A stretch of 64,000 bases of DNA from Lachnospiraceae bacterium. Lineage in GTDB: Bacteria > Bacillota > Clostridia > Lachnospirales > Lachnospiraceae. Below, one piece after another: positions 9,713 to 18,645 of the stretch; the stretch's first letter is position 1, and each line of letters begins with the position of its first letter. The translations under genes were made by a program, and so were the position numbers. The stretch spans positions 26,131-90,130 of the forward strand of contig JAAVHZ010000004.1 in the NCBI GenBank assembly GCA_014799465.1, in the 5' to 3' direction. The notes under the pieces were generated by a model. That model was not told where the DNA came from. It saw nothing but the letters and a program-made list of their open reading frames with translations, and did no database searches.

Positions 9713-10154
9713 TTCTATACTCCTCCTTTGTGTTTTAATTTTATCGGGATATAATTTACATAAAAAGAGATACTGCCTAGGATTTGACTTTAAAGATTTG
9801 CGTGTTAAATTTTCCCCTTCTGTTTCTCTCCATACCCCTTTTTCTATAACGTTTATAATATATATTCATTTTCTCATATAAGTATAATCATGTCAAGATT
9901 TACAACTATGCCTAAAAACGACACACGCATAAGTAACTCAAGCATTAATTTCCAATATTTTGTATATCACAATCCAAAATCAAATATAAAATTATGCGTT
10001 TTATCAAGTGATTATTGCATATTTTTGAATAAATGTTTGAGATTTGTTTACAAAATATTTATTCATACATTTATCCTGCAGTACTTGACTTTTCCATTAT
10101 AAAGTGTAAAATGAAAAAGGTTTTCAAATTCATTTTGTATGGAGGTCAGATTGA
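9713..10154. other. Divergent intergenic region between RHS and Fur-type genes
   Basis: This 442-base AT-rich stretch has no credible gene; the two track ORFs in it lack ribosome binding sites and family features. It holds the RHS ribosome binding site at 9721-9728, a possible RHS -35 box (TTGACA on the minus strand, 9891-9896), a 9-bp inverted repeat TGAATAAAT/ATTTATTCA (10026-10034 and 10057-10065) and the promoter of the Fur-type gene. Confidence 0.6.
10085..10136 (+). promoter_or_regulatory. Promoter and candidate operator of the Fur/Zur-type gene
   Basis: TTGACT (10085-10090) and TAAAAT (10107-10112) are 16 bases apart. An inverted repeat AAAATGAA (10108-10115) / TTCATTTT (10129-10136) overlaps the -10 box and transcription start, a fitting place for an autoregulatory operator. 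It does not match the Bacillus Zur or Fur box, so the regulator assignment is inference. GGAGG at 10141-10145 is the ribosome binding site. Confidence 0.6.
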
Positions 10155-10553
10155 ATGTATAATACAAAACAGCAGAAGGCTATACTTGGCTATATAGCAG
10201 AAAATACAGACAGTTACATAACTGTTAATCAAATTTCAGAACATATGAAAGAACAACACATCAAAATCGGACTTACCACCATTTACAGACATTTAGAAAA
10301 ACTCATAGAACAGGGACTTATAAGCAAGATTAAAGTTGACGGGCTTAATGGTGCATGTTTCAAATACGGTCAGCCGGAAGAAAGAGCATATTTCGGTCTT
10401 AAATGCGAAAAATGCGGTAAAATACTTAAAGTAGATTGTTCACATTTAAAATTATTTTATGAACATATTAATTCAGAACATAAATTCAGCATAAATCAGA
10501 ATAAAACCATATTTTATGGTATATGTAAAACATGTAGTGTATCTGCTCTATAG
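10155..10553 (+). CDS. Fur-family metalloregulator, probably Zur-like
   Basis: The product is a 132-residue Fur-superfamily repressor. The winged-helix DNA-binding half includes ITVNQISEHMKEQHIKIGLT and TTIYRHLEKLIEQGLISK, the most conserved Fur recognition segment. The dimerisation half carries the structural zinc cysteines CEKCGK and GICKTC. The usual His-rich regulatory site is only partly visible (DCSHLKLFYEHINSEH), so metal choice cannot be read from sequence. The next gene is a ZnuA-type lipoprotein with a His/acid-rich loop, so zinc sensing is the best guess. An inverted repeat over its promoter suggests autoregulation. Confidence 0.88.
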   Translation: MYNTKQQKAILGYIAENTDSYITVNQISEHMKEQHIKIGLTTIYRHLEKLIEQGLISKIKVDGLNGACFKYGQPEERAYFGLKCEKCGKILKVDCSHLKLFYEHINSEHKFSINQNKTIFYGICKTCSVSAL

Positions 10554-10598
10554 CAATGCTTATCCTAAAATCAAAATATAGATTGGAGACAATTATAA

Positions 10599-11600
10599 AT
10601 GAAAAAAAGAAGAACCACTATTTTTACCGCCCTGCTGATTACTGCCATACTGATATCAGGATGTGCAGGAGAAAGTAAAACAGGAAGTAACCCCGGGAAA
10701 ACCAACATGAAAGAAAACGGCAGGCTAAATGTTGTTACAACCCTTTTCCCATACTATGACTTTATAAGGCAGATAGCTGGAGATAAGATTAATCTTACTA
10801 TGATTGTACCTGCCGGAATGGATACCCACTCATTTGAACCTACAACGGAAGATATGATAAATATTCAGAATTCAGATATCTTTATATATAACGGCGGTTC
10901 GCTGGAACACTGGGTTACAAAAGTACTTGATTCAACAAACAATAAAAACCAGACAATCATGCGTATGATGGATTATACAGATATTCTGGAAGAAGAACAC
11001 AAGGAAGGCATGGAAGATGAGCATGATAATGAACACAAAAATAATTTTGACAAAAAAGATTTTGACGAAGAAGAATATGACGAACATATATGGACATCAC
11101 CTGTTATAGCCTGTACACTTGTAACTGAAATATGCAGTACACTAAAGGAAGCAGACAGCGAAAATGCAGATTTTTATCAAAATAATTGTGATAAGTATAT
11201 TGAACAGCTAAAATCATTAGATAAGGAACTTCACAATATAACAGATAATGCAAGAGTTAAAACATTAATATTTGCAGACAAATTCCCTTTGAGATACTTT
11301 ACAGAAGAATACGGACTTGACTATTTTGCAGCATTCAGCGGATGCAGTACTGATACAGAGCCAAGCGTAGATACATTAAAATTCCTGATAGATAAAGTAA
11401 AATCCGAAAAGATTAGTTATGTATACTATCTGGAACTCAGCAGCCAGAAAATAGCCGATACCATCTGTAGTTCCACTAATGCAAAAAAGAAACTGTTTTA
11501 CTCCTGCCACAATGTCTCACAAAAGCAGTTCAATGATGGAATAACATATATAGATATGATGGAAAAAAATGCAGAAACACTAAAGGAAGGACTAAAGTAA
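10599..11600 (+). CDS. znuA: Zinc ABC transporter substrate-binding lipoprotein (ZnuA/AdcA type)
   Basis: The 333-residue protein has a lipoprotein signal peptide with lipobox ISGCAG at about residues 19-24, so it is anchored on the outer membrane face. Cluster A-I binding-protein features are clear: VVTTLFPYYDFIRQIAGDK, then GMDTHSFEPTTEDM with the first metal-ligand histidine, NGGSLEHWV, and an acidic His-containing loop at about 130-160 (EHKEGMEDEHDNEHKN) as in zinc-specific members, followed by DEHIWTSP. It follows the Fur-type gene by 45 bases. No permease or ATPase gene is adjacent, so the transporter must be encoded elsewhere. The gene symbol is by family, not by proven orthology. Confidence 0.88.
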   Translation: MKKRRTTIFTALLITAILISGCAGESKTGSNPGKTNMKENGRLNVVTTLFPYYDFIRQIAGDKINLTMIVPAGMDTHSFEPTTEDMINIQNSDIFIYNGGSLEHWVTKVLDSTNNKNQTIMRMMDYTDILEEEHKEGMEDEHDNEHKNNFDKKDFDEEEYDEHIWTSPVIACTLVTEICSTLKEADSENADFYQNNCDKYIEQLKSLDKELHNITDNARVKTLIFADKFPLRYFTEEYGLDYFAAFSGCSTDTEPSVDTLKFLIDKVKSEKISYVYYLELSSQKIADTICSSTNAKKKLFYSCHNVSQKQFNDGITYIDMMEKNAETLKEGLK

Positions 11601-11601
11601 T

Positions 11602-12804
11602 ATGGCAAATACAACAGTAACATTAAAAAAAGGAGAAGGCCGCACCATAAAATCAGGCGGTCTCTGGATATATGATAATGAAATATCAGATATAAGTGGT
11701 AACTTTACAAACGGAGATATTGTAGAAGTACATGACTTTGATGGTTATCCATTGGGTAAAGGATTTATAAATACCAAATCCAAAATTACAGTCAGGCTTA
11801 TGACAAAAAATGTAAATCAGGAAATAGATTATGATTTTTTGAAGACAAGGGTACAGAATGCATGGGAATACAGAAAAAAGGTAACAAATACTGATAGCTG
11901 CAGACTTATATTTGGCGAGGCAGACTTTTTACCCGGAATTGTAGTTGACAAATTCTCGGATGTATTGGTTGTACAATCACTTGCACTTGGTATTGATTTG
12001 CTGAAAGAAAATATTATAAACGCACTAAAGGAAGTACTGGCATCAGACGGTATATCAATTCGAGGTGTTTACGAAAGAAGTGATGCAAAAGTGCGTACCA
12101 ATGAAGGTATGGACAGAATAAAAGGGTTTATAGGAAATGAATTTGATACAAACGTAACTATAACCGAAAACGGTGTAAAATATATTGTAGATATTAAAGA
12201 CGGACAGAAAACAGGTTTCTTTCTTGACCAGAAATACAACAGGCTTGCAATACAAAAACTTTGTAAGGATTCAACAGTATTAGACTGCTTTACACATACA
12301 GGCTCATTTGCACTAAACGCCGGAATAGCAGGTGCTAGAGAAGTTCTTGGTGTAGATGCATCTTTACTTGCAGTCAGGCAGGCCGAAGAAAATGCAAAAT
12401 TAAATGGTCTTGAAGATACGGTACATTTCAAATGCGAAGATGTATTTGAACTGCTCCCAAAATTTGAAAAAAGCGGTGAAAAATTTGATGTAGTCATACT
12501 TGACCCACCAGCATTTACAAAATCAAGAAACTCTATTAAAAACGCAGTAAAAGGCTACAGGGAAATTAATCTTCGTGCCATGAAACTGGTAAAAGACGGA
12601 GGTTTTCTTGCTACATGTTCATGCTCACACTTTATGTCTTATGAGATGTTTACAAAGACTATTAATCAGGCTGCACATAACGTACATAAACGTCTCAGGC
12701 AGGTGGAATACAGAACCCAGTCACCTGACCATCCTATTCTCTGGGCAGCAGATGAATCCTACTATCTTAAATTCTATATATTTCAGGTATGCAGCGAATA
12801 TTAA
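11602..12804 (+). CDS. RlmI-type 23S rRNA (cytosine-5) methyltransferase
   Basis: This 400-residue class I SAM-dependent methyltransferase has an N-terminal PUA RNA-binding domain (about 1-75; GGLWIYDNEISDISGNFTNG). The Rossmann domain has motif I LDCFTHTGSFALNAGIAGA near residue 225, the catalytic region VVILDPPAFTKSRNSI and CSCSHFM near 340. RlmI methylates 23S rRNA at C1962 in E. coli; the exact target here is inferred. The ATG starts 2 bases after the znuA stop, and the AAGGAGG ribosome binding site lies inside the end of znuA, so the two are probably translationally coupled although unrelated in function. Confidence 0.88.
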   Translation: MANTTVTLKKGEGRTIKSGGLWIYDNEISDISGNFTNGDIVEVHDFDGYPLGKGFINTKSKITVRLMTKNVNQEIDYDFLKTRVQNAWEYRKKVTNTDSCRLIFGEADFLPGIVVDKFSDVLVVQSLALGIDLLKENIINALKEVLASDGISIRGVYERSDAKVRTNEGMDRIKGFIGNEFDTNVTITENGVKYIVDIKDGQKTGFFLDQKYNRLAIQKLCKDSTVLDCFTHTGSFALNAGIAGAREVLGVDASLLAVRQAEENAKLNGLEDTVHFKCEDVFELLPKFEKSGEKFDVVILDPPAFTKSRNSIKNAVKGYREINLRAMKLVKDGGFLATCSCSHFMSYEMFTKTINQAAHNVHKRLRQVEYRTQSPDHPILWAADESYYLKFYIFQVCSEY

Positions 12805-12817
12805 CATAAAACATATG

Positions 12818-12853
12818 AGAATCATATCCTAAGACCCTTAGGATAATGATTCT
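12818..12853. terminator. Bidirectional hairpin between convergent genes
   Basis: AGAATCATATCCTAAG (12818-12833) pairs with CTTAGGATAATGATTCT (12837-12853) with one mismatch or bulge. It lies 14 bases after the RlmI-type stop and covers the last codons of the RsmF-type gene on the other strand. TTTAT follows on the plus side. A shared terminator is the likely role. Confidence 0.6.
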
Positions 12854-14180
12854 TTATCATACCGCCTGATGCCTTTCCCCATCCTATCGAAAAGCCATCC
12901 ACTGTCATCAGCGTCCATCCATTATATCCATCTTCCGAAATAACTTCTCCTCTAAGATACTTTTCCGCCAAATCTATATCCATATCTTTAACATTTACCG
13001 CATCCAAAGGAGAAAGTGCCATGGCAAGTGCATGTGCCGGCTCAAACCTGCTCTTTTTATTTATGCCCAGATGAAGCCCCGGTCTTACAACCTTTAACCC
13101 TTTTATTAAAGGCATCTCCTGCGGTATACTATATAACTGCTCCCCAAACATCACATAATCACCCTGTGTTTTAAAATTATTAAGATATTCGGCAACAAAC
13201 TTATTATACAAGGAGACTTCGCTCCTTTTATTGTAATTCTGTCCCGGCTCATAACGCATATCCTGTCCGTCCCTTTTAATAAGTTTTGCCGCAAAATGAC
13301 CTTCTCCGCCTAATCTGTGAGGCCACAGCCTGATAGTCTTTAATACATCTTCTCCGCCATACTCTTTGCGACCATGGTCAAATCCTTCATAAACTGTACA
13401 CTCACATAATTCAAATTCACTATGCTTTTTTATAAATTCTGATATTACACTCTCATTCTCTTCTGGTGAAAATGTACATGTGGAATACACCAGTACTCCT
13501 CCGGTTTTAAGCATTTCTGCGGCATTATCCAGTATCATTTTCTGCCTTTCAGCACATCTTTCAACCTGTAACTGACTCCATTCCGATACTGCATTTTCGT
13601 CTTTTCTAAACATCCCCTCTCCAGAACATGGTGCATCCACCAGTATCTTATCGAAAAAGCGTGGAAACCTTTGTGCGAGGCATTCTGAACTCTCATTTAA
13701 TACCACAGCATTTTTTATTCCCAGCCTTTCAATATTTTGTGAGAGTATTTTTACACGCTGCGGATTTATTTCATTTGAGACCAATAATCCCTGACCCTGC
13801 ATTTTCCCCGCAATCTGTGTACTCTTTCCTCCCGGTGCTGCACACAAATCAAGTACCTTGTCACCGGGTTTTGCATCCAAAAGCTCCGCTACTGCCATAG
13901 CACTGGGTTCCTGAATATAATATACTCCGGCTTCATGATAAGGATGCTTTCCCGGTCTGGAAGAAGATTCGTAATAATAACCTTCTTCTGCCCATGTAAC
14001 TTTTTTAAGTCCAAAATCCATCTGTTCAAAAACATCTCTGCATACCTTAATTGGATTCATCCTTATCCCATACAAACGTTCATTATCAAATCCTCGAATA
14101 AATGCGTTATATTCAGTACCCAGAAGTACTTCCATCTTCTTTAAAAAATCCTCAGGTAAGTTAACCACTCTAATCTCCAT
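12822..14180 (-). CDS. rsmF: RsmF-type 16S rRNA (cytosine-5) methyltransferase
   Basis: The 452-residue protein belongs to the NOL1/NOP2/Sun family. Motif I is KVLDLCAAPGGKSTQIAGKM near residue 110. The two catalytic cysteines are in VDAPCSGEGMF and STCTFSPEENE. The C-terminal ~150 residues form the RsmF/YebU-type RNA-binding extension, ending in DGFSIGWGKASGGMIKNHYP, which separates it from RsmB and short Nop2-like enzymes. The expected reaction is m5C formation in 16S rRNA. It is the last gene of a probable three-gene run with the MATE exporter (7-base gap) and the D-Ala-D-Ala carboxypeptidase. Confidence 0.9.
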   Translation of the reverse strand: MEIRVVNLPEDFLKKMEVLLGTEYNAFIRGFDNERLYGIRMNPIKVCRDVFEQMDFGLKKVTWAEEGYYYESSSRPGKHPYHEAGVYYIQEPSAMAVAELLDAKPGDKVLDLCAAPGGKSTQIAGKMQGQGLLVSNEINPQRVKILSQNIERLGIKNAVVLNESSECLAQRFPRFFDKILVDAPCSGEGMFRKDENAVSEWSQLQVERCAERQKMILDNAAEMLKTGGVLVYSTCTFSPEENESVISEFIKKHSEFELCECTVYEGFDHGRKEYGGEDVLKTIRLWPHRLGGEGHFAAKLIKRDGQDMRYEPGQNYNKRSEVSLYNKFVAEYLNNFKTQGDYVMFGEQLYSIPQEMPLIKGLKVVRPGLHLGINKKSRFEPAHALAMALSPLDAVNVKDMDIDLAEKYLRGEVISEDGYNGWTLMTVDGFSIGWGKASGGMIKNHYPKGLRI

Positions 14181-14187
14181 CCTTTGC

Positions 14188-15537
14188 TTATACTACTTTC
14201 TTACCTCTCCATTTCCCATTCATCCACCTTATATATACCATAATTCCACGAAGTATTTCATCCATTGCCATGGCAATCCATATTCCAACAAGTCCCATAT
14301 CTGATACTATTCCAAGCAAATATCCGATTAGTACAGATACTCCCCACATTGATGCCATTCCAAGGTAAGTTGGGAACTTTACATCTCCTGCTGATTTAAG
14401 ACTGTTTATTATCACAAGATTCGCTGTTCTTCCAAACTCCAGAAAAATGCATATTAACATTACCTTCTGCCCAAGTTTAATAATATCTGCACTATCCGTA
14501 AACAGCCTTAATGTAAAAGGACTTATAATAAAAGATGTAAATGCTATTCCAAAAGATATTATAACTGCCACCCATAAAGTTTTTCTCACACGCCTGAATG
14601 CAAAATCTTCCTTATTCGCACCCACCGCATGTCCTACCACTATAGCTGTTGCCATAGCTGCCGATGCTGAAAACAAATAAGCAAAATTACTTAATATACT
14701 GCAATATGCCTTTGCATTTATTGCAGCCTCTCCCATAGTATTTACAATCATCAAAATAACAAGCTGTGCTACATTATATGAAATATTCTCACCGGCAGTA
14801 GGTATTCCTATCTTAAGCAGTTTCTTTAGTATATCTGTAGGAAAGGGTTTAAGATATCTAAACGATATATTCCCTTCCACTTTTACTGCAAAATATATTA
14901 CAGCCATTAATAATGCCGAACATTTACTGAATGCACTTGATATTGCAACTCCTTTTACCCCCAGATTGAGATATGAAAGCGGACCGTATAAAAACAGATA
15001 ATTACCGGCTATATTCAGCAGATTTATTCCAATAGATATATACATACCTATCTTTGTCATTCCATTACTGCGGAATATCTGATAAAATGTGTCAAATGCT
15101 GCCTCTACAAAGACAAAACCTCCCACTATACGAAGATAACTTATGGCATCAGGCATCATACTGTGTGGTACCTGCATAATGGTAAACAACTGCTTTGTAA
15201 ATACCAGCAAAATAATACTTATAACTACACTTACAGACAAATTAAACAGAACTGATACTGTATATATCTGGCTCAGCCTTTCTTTGACTTTCGCACCGAT
15301 ATACTGTGCCACGATAATTCCCGTAGCACTGGATATTACAGAAAATGCAAGTGTCAGAAATGATAATATCTGGCTGGCATTACTTATTCCTCCAACTGCT
15401 GTCTTTGAATATCTGCTGAGCATAAATGTATCAACATACCCTATGCACATGGTCAGCAAAAGCTGTATAAACACAGGCCACCCTAATTTAAATAGTGATG
15501 TATTTTCATCTATTATAACTCCCTCTTCTGCTGCCAT
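14188..15537 (-). CDS. MATE family multidrug/sodium antiporter
   Basis: The 449-residue protein has twelve predicted membrane segments in two homologous halves and belongs to the MATE (NorM/DinF-like) branch of the MOP superfamily. GWPVFIQLLLTMCIGYVDTF at the N-terminus and GIPTAGENISYNVAQLVILM at the start of the second half are the paired MATE signatures. It should use an ion gradient to export cationic drugs or metabolites; the substrate is not predictable. It sits 24 bases downstream of the carboxypeptidase gene and 7 bases before the methyltransferase gene, so cotranscription is likely. Confidence 0.92.
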   Translation of the reverse strand: MAAEEGVIIDENTSLFKLGWPVFIQLLLTMCIGYVDTFMLSRYSKTAVGGISNASQILSFLTLAFSVISSATGIIVAQYIGAKVKERLSQIYTVSVLFNLSVSVVISIILLVFTKQLFTIMQVPHSMMPDAISYLRIVGGFVFVEAAFDTFYQIFRSNGMTKIGMYISIGINLLNIAGNYLFLYGPLSYLNLGVKGVAISSAFSKCSALLMAVIYFAVKVEGNISFRYLKPFPTDILKKLLKIGIPTAGENISYNVAQLVILMIVNTMGEAAINAKAYCSILSNFAYLFSASAAMATAIVVGHAVGANKEDFAFRRVRKTLWVAVIISFGIAFTSFIISPFTLRLFTDSADIIKLGQKVMLICIFLEFGRTANLVIINSLKSAGDVKFPTYLGMASMWGVSVLIGYLLGIVSDMGLVGIWIAMAMDEILRGIMVYIRWMNGKWRGKKVV

Positions 15538-15561
15538 ATACCAATCTCCATTCTGAAGTGC

Positions 15562-16698
15562 TTATTCACCGGTTACATCATCTGAATTGTTTACTGTTCC
15601 ATCTTTTACATAACCCGGTGCATTTGGTATATAATTGCCATATACTTCAAAATCGTCAAATACCACATTCCATCGGTTTGCCGCTCCTGATGTAACGGCA
15701 ATATATTTATCACTTCCACGCTCTGCATAACTTACAAGACAGTTGCCTGCCTCTGTGGTATATCCGGTCTTTCCCGCCTTTATGCTTACTGTATTCACTT
15801 CATTTCCATACATTCTGCTGAACATTGTACTGCTTAACAATATTCCTTCGGGATGCTGCTCTGTAGCTGTTGTTGTGTATTGATACATCGAAAGTACTTC
15901 CCTGCACACATCATTAGTCATGGCATATTCCATTATCATTGCCATTTCAACAGGTGTAGTATAATGCTGCTCATTATACAGTCCCGATGTATTCGTAAAA
16001 TGCGTATTCTTCAATCCTATTTCTTCACATTTCTTATTCATAAGATTAACAAAATTCTCTTCCGAGCCGGATATCATCGTAGCAAGCCCCACTGATGCAT
16101 CAGCCCCTGACGGAAGAATAAGACCATAAAGCATGTCTTTTGCCGTTACGGCTTCTCCCGGCTCAAATCCTGCCCTTGATGCCGACTCCCTGACAAGAGG
16201 GTCAATAATCTCTGCGGTCATTGTAAATGTTTCATCAAGATTTTCTATATTTTCCACCGCAACTATAAGTGTCATTACCTTTGTCATTGAAGCCGGAAAT
16301 ATTCTGGCATCATAAGACTTTCCTGCTATAATGCTGTGGTCATTTATATCCACCAGTGCCACATAAGGACTTAATACATTTGGAGAATCTATCTCTTTAT
16401 AATCTTTACTTAATTTAGGATATTCTACATTTTCAAAGATTAGCTCTTCTGTTTCCGGTTCCTCAGTTTCCGTTTCCTTTTCCGATGTCTGCTTTTCTAT
16501 CTGACCCTTTGAATGTATGCTCTTATTTTTTTTGTTGCTGTTCTTTCTTCCCATAAGAATAAAAGCCTCCGCAATTATCACTGCTGCCAGCATAATTAAA
16601 ATTATTGCCACTATACAAATGCGTATCAGCTTCTCTTTTTTTTGACGTTTTCTCTGGTTTTCCCTTATCCTTCTGCATACATCTTCATTATCATACAT
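15562..16698 (-). CDS. D-alanyl-D-alanine carboxypeptidase (peptidase S11)
   Basis: This 378-residue low-molecular-weight penicillin-binding protein trims the terminal D-Ala from peptidoglycan pentapeptides. It has a basic N-terminus and a membrane anchor at about residues 25-48, then a Glu/Lys-rich linker (about 60-95). The active-site serine and lysine are in FPASMTKVM. The second motif reads PSGADAS, with Ala where E. coli DacA has Asn, a variant I believe is common in Firmicutes. The KTG motif is in KAGKTGYTTEAGNC. There is no C-terminal amphipathic anchor; the N-terminal segment probably remains as the anchor. Confidence 0.9.
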   Translation of the reverse strand: MYDNEDVCRRIRENQRKRQKKEKLIRICIVAIILIMLAAVIIAEAFILMGRKNSNKKNKSIHSKGQIEKQTSEKETETEEPETEELIFENVEYPKLSKDYKEIDSPNVLSPYVALVDINDHSIIAGKSYDARIFPASMTKVMTLIVAVENIENLDETFTMTAEIIDPLVRESASRAGFEPGEAVTAKDMLYGLILPSGADASVGLATMISGSEENFVNLMNKKCEEIGLKNTHFTNTSGLYNEQHYTTPVEMAMIMEYAMTNDVCREVLSMYQYTTTATEQHPEGILLSSTMFSRMYGNEVNTVSIKAGKTGYTTEAGNCLVSYAERGSDKYIAVTSGAANRWNVVFDDFEVYGNYIPNAPGYVKDGTVNNSDDVTGE

Positions 16699-16758
16699 TT
16701 GAACCTAATTCCTCCACACGTTTATTCTCTGATTTTTTCAATCTAAAAGCACTTTTTG

Positions 16759-17784
16759 TCAACTTTCTTCAAATATTCTCAACTTTTTCACAATCTCCTC
16801 TGGTTCCGGCAACATTTCCTTCATATTTTCCGGCAAAGAATTACTCAGTTGATACGTTGCCACTCCAATCGGTGCATTAGTCTGTTTTAAAGCATATTCT
16901 ACATATGTTTTGTCTTTGGTTTTGCAAATAATAATTCCAATAGAGGGATTCTCATCCGCTAACTTTACCTGCTCATCCAATGCTGTTAAATACAACTGCA
17001 TTTTCCCTGCATACTCCGCTTCAAACTCTCCTATTTTCAATTCGATTGCCACCAAACTTCTTAATCTCCGATGAAACAATAGTAAATCAATATATAAATC
17101 TCTACTTCCTACCGTTAAATGATATTGATTACCAATAAATGTAAAGTCACCACCCATTTCAATCAAAAAAGCTCTAATATTGTTCACCAACTGCATTTCC
17201 AACTCATACTCTGAATACTCCGGTGATAATTCTGCAAAATCGAAGGTATATTCATCTTTCACTGCCAACTTCGCTTGTATTCTACGTTCTTTTGGTAATG
17301 TAATATCAAAATTTGTTTGGTTCAACATATATTTTTCATAGGTTTGTGCTTCCACAAAATTAGCTAAGATACGCTTTGTCCAACCATATCTCTTTGTCAT
17401 TTGAATATAAAATTCCCTTTGCAAGTCATCTTTGCACTTTTCCATAATAATTATATTGTTGCTCCAGCTAATTTCTCGCACCAGTGGTGCGAGTCTTTCA
17501 GAATTGCGATAACTCAAATAAAAATTTCGCATTCTCCAAAGATTTGCTGCTGAGTATCCTTTAGCACCCGGAAATTCTTTCTGCAACTCTTTTGATAATA
17601 CCTGAACAATAGATTTTCCCCATCCATTTTCTTCCTGCTGCCTATATATTTCTTCTCCAATCTCCCAGTAAAGGTTTATTGTTTCAGAGTTGATTGATTT
17701 TAACACTTTATACTGTTTTTTATGTATTAATTCTTTCACCTCGTCTACTAAAAGCTTATATTCCATGATTTCAAAATCTTTCAA
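16759..17784 (-). CDS. YhcG-like PDDEXK nuclease (DUF1016 family)
   Basis: The N-terminal DUF1016 region (about 1-155) has LYWEIGEEIYRQQEENGWGK and FPGAKGYSAANLWRMRNFYL. The C-terminal PDDEXK nuclease fold has DLYIDLLLFHRRLRSLVAIE followed by LKIGEF, giving the D...ExK active site. The track start at 17832 would translate a palindrome as the N-terminus. I prefer the TTG at 17784, six bases after GGAGGG, which puts the palindrome in the 5' leader. Family members are predicted nucleases, often mobile or linked to defence; the target is unknown. Two copies of one 19-base palindrome flank and interrupt the gene. Confidence 0.88.
   Translation of the reverse strand: MKDFEIMEYKLLVDEVKELIHKKQYKVLKSINSETINLYWEIGEEIYRQQEENGWGKSIVQVLSKELQKEFPGAKGYSAANLWRMRNFYLSYRNSERLAPLVREISWSNNIIIMEKCKDDLQREFYIQMTKRYGWTKRILANFVEAQTYEKYMLNQTNFDITLPKERRIQAKLAVKDEYTFDFAELSPEYSEYELEMQLVNNIRAFLIEMGGDFTFIGNQYHLTVGSRDLYIDLLLFHRRLRSLVAIELKIGEFEAEYAGKMQLYLTALDEQVKLADENPSIGIIICKTKDKTYVEYALKQTNAPIGVATYQLSNSLPENMKEMLPEPEEIVKKLRIFEES
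17475..17493. repeat. 19-base palindrome inside the YhcG-like gene
   Basis: CTCGCACCAGTGGTGCGAG has 9-base arms around one central base. It lies within the coding sequence and encodes part of LAPLVREIS. It is identical to the leader copy at 17801-17819. Confidence 0.9.
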
Positions 17785-17800
17785 TATATTCCCTCCAAAT

Positions 17801-17819
17801 CTCGCACCAGTGGTGCGAG
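17801..17819. repeat. Identical palindrome in the leader of the YhcG-like gene
   Basis: This second exact copy of CTCGCACCAGTGGTGCGAG lies 5 bases upstream of the GGAGGG ribosome binding site of the TTG-start nuclease gene. In RNA it would form a stable hairpin just ahead of the ribosome binding site; in DNA it could be an operator. Confidence 0.85.
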
Positions 17820-17886
17820 AAATTAATATCATATATTAGTAACTATGTTTTCACACTAACAAATTATTGTCATAAAAATCGTGTTA

Positions 17887-18573
17887 TTATAAATACTTCC
17901 ACCCTTGAGCTTTATTTATTTGTCGATGTATTGTTTTATATTCCATATAAAAATCTTCATATATAATCATCGCTGCTGCAATAACAACCGGTATTATCCC
18001 TACCCAGATACATTTCATTCCAAATTCTTTATGTGATACATAGGAAAATAGCACTCCCAAATGATAGCATATAAGCAGTCCTCCATAAAATCCTGCCTTG
18101 TGTGCATACTTGCTTTCCCTACTGTAAATATACTCTGTAGCTGCAACCGTAAACTGCCTCAGATTATTAGTTGAAAATATTGTTGAGCAGTTATAACCCG
18201 ATATTTCATTAAATGAATTCCACTGGATTGATGCCGCCAGAAATATAGGATAAAGTGCTATAACATTATTCATATGTTCCGGCATAAAACCAAGTATTAT
18301 AATTGCCGCCATATCTACCGCCACTGCAATATAACGTACACTGACTTTAGAAAACTTAGGCCACAAAACGGTAAAAGCTATGCCTGACATATATATCAGC
18401 AAACCACCAAGTCTGCATATAACATCAAACATATTCCTTCCGACTATATTCATTACTATATATATCATATTGGCTGTCTGTGCATTCCCAAATATATCAC
18501 ATCTGTTAAGAATGGCATATGCACCCATAAATCCACCTGTAAATGCCATAGCATAATATAATTTTCTTTCCAT
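17887..18573 (-). CDS. YoaK-like DUF1275 membrane protein
   Basis: The product is a 228-residue membrane protein with six predicted hydrophobic segments. The DUF1275 (YoaK) signature is visible: GGFMGAYAIL, then FGNAQTANMIYI near residue 30, and STNNLRQFTVAATEYIYSRE in the middle. The function of this family is unknown. GGAGG eight bases upstream makes the ATG at 18573 (MERKLYY) a better start than the track start at 18606. It stands alone between the nuclease gene and the phosphate operon. Confidence 0.82.
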   Translation of the reverse strand: MERKLYYAMAFTGGFMGAYAILNRCDIFGNAQTANMIYIVMNIVGRNMFDVICRLGGLLIYMSGIAFTVLWPKFSKVSVRYIAVAVDMAAIIILGFMPEHMNNVIALYPIFLAASIQWNSFNEISGYNCSTIFSTNNLRQFTVAATEYIYSRESKYAHKAGFYGGLLICYHLGVLFSYVSHKEFGMKCIWVGIIPVVIAAAMIIYEDFYMEYKTIHRQINKAQGWKYL

Positions 18574-18645
18574 AATAAACGCCTCCGTATAGATAACCAC
18601 GCTCATTATACATCATGGAAAAATAATTGTAAATAATTATACACC

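Noticed and set aside
9890-10102. 70-residue plus-strand ORF upstream of the Fur-type gene
   Set aside because: No ribosome binding site, low-complexity AT-rich codons, and it overlaps the promoter region.
12055-12497. Two overlapping minus-strand ORFs in the RlmI-type gene
   Set aside because: Antisense to a well-supported methyltransferase and without own signals.
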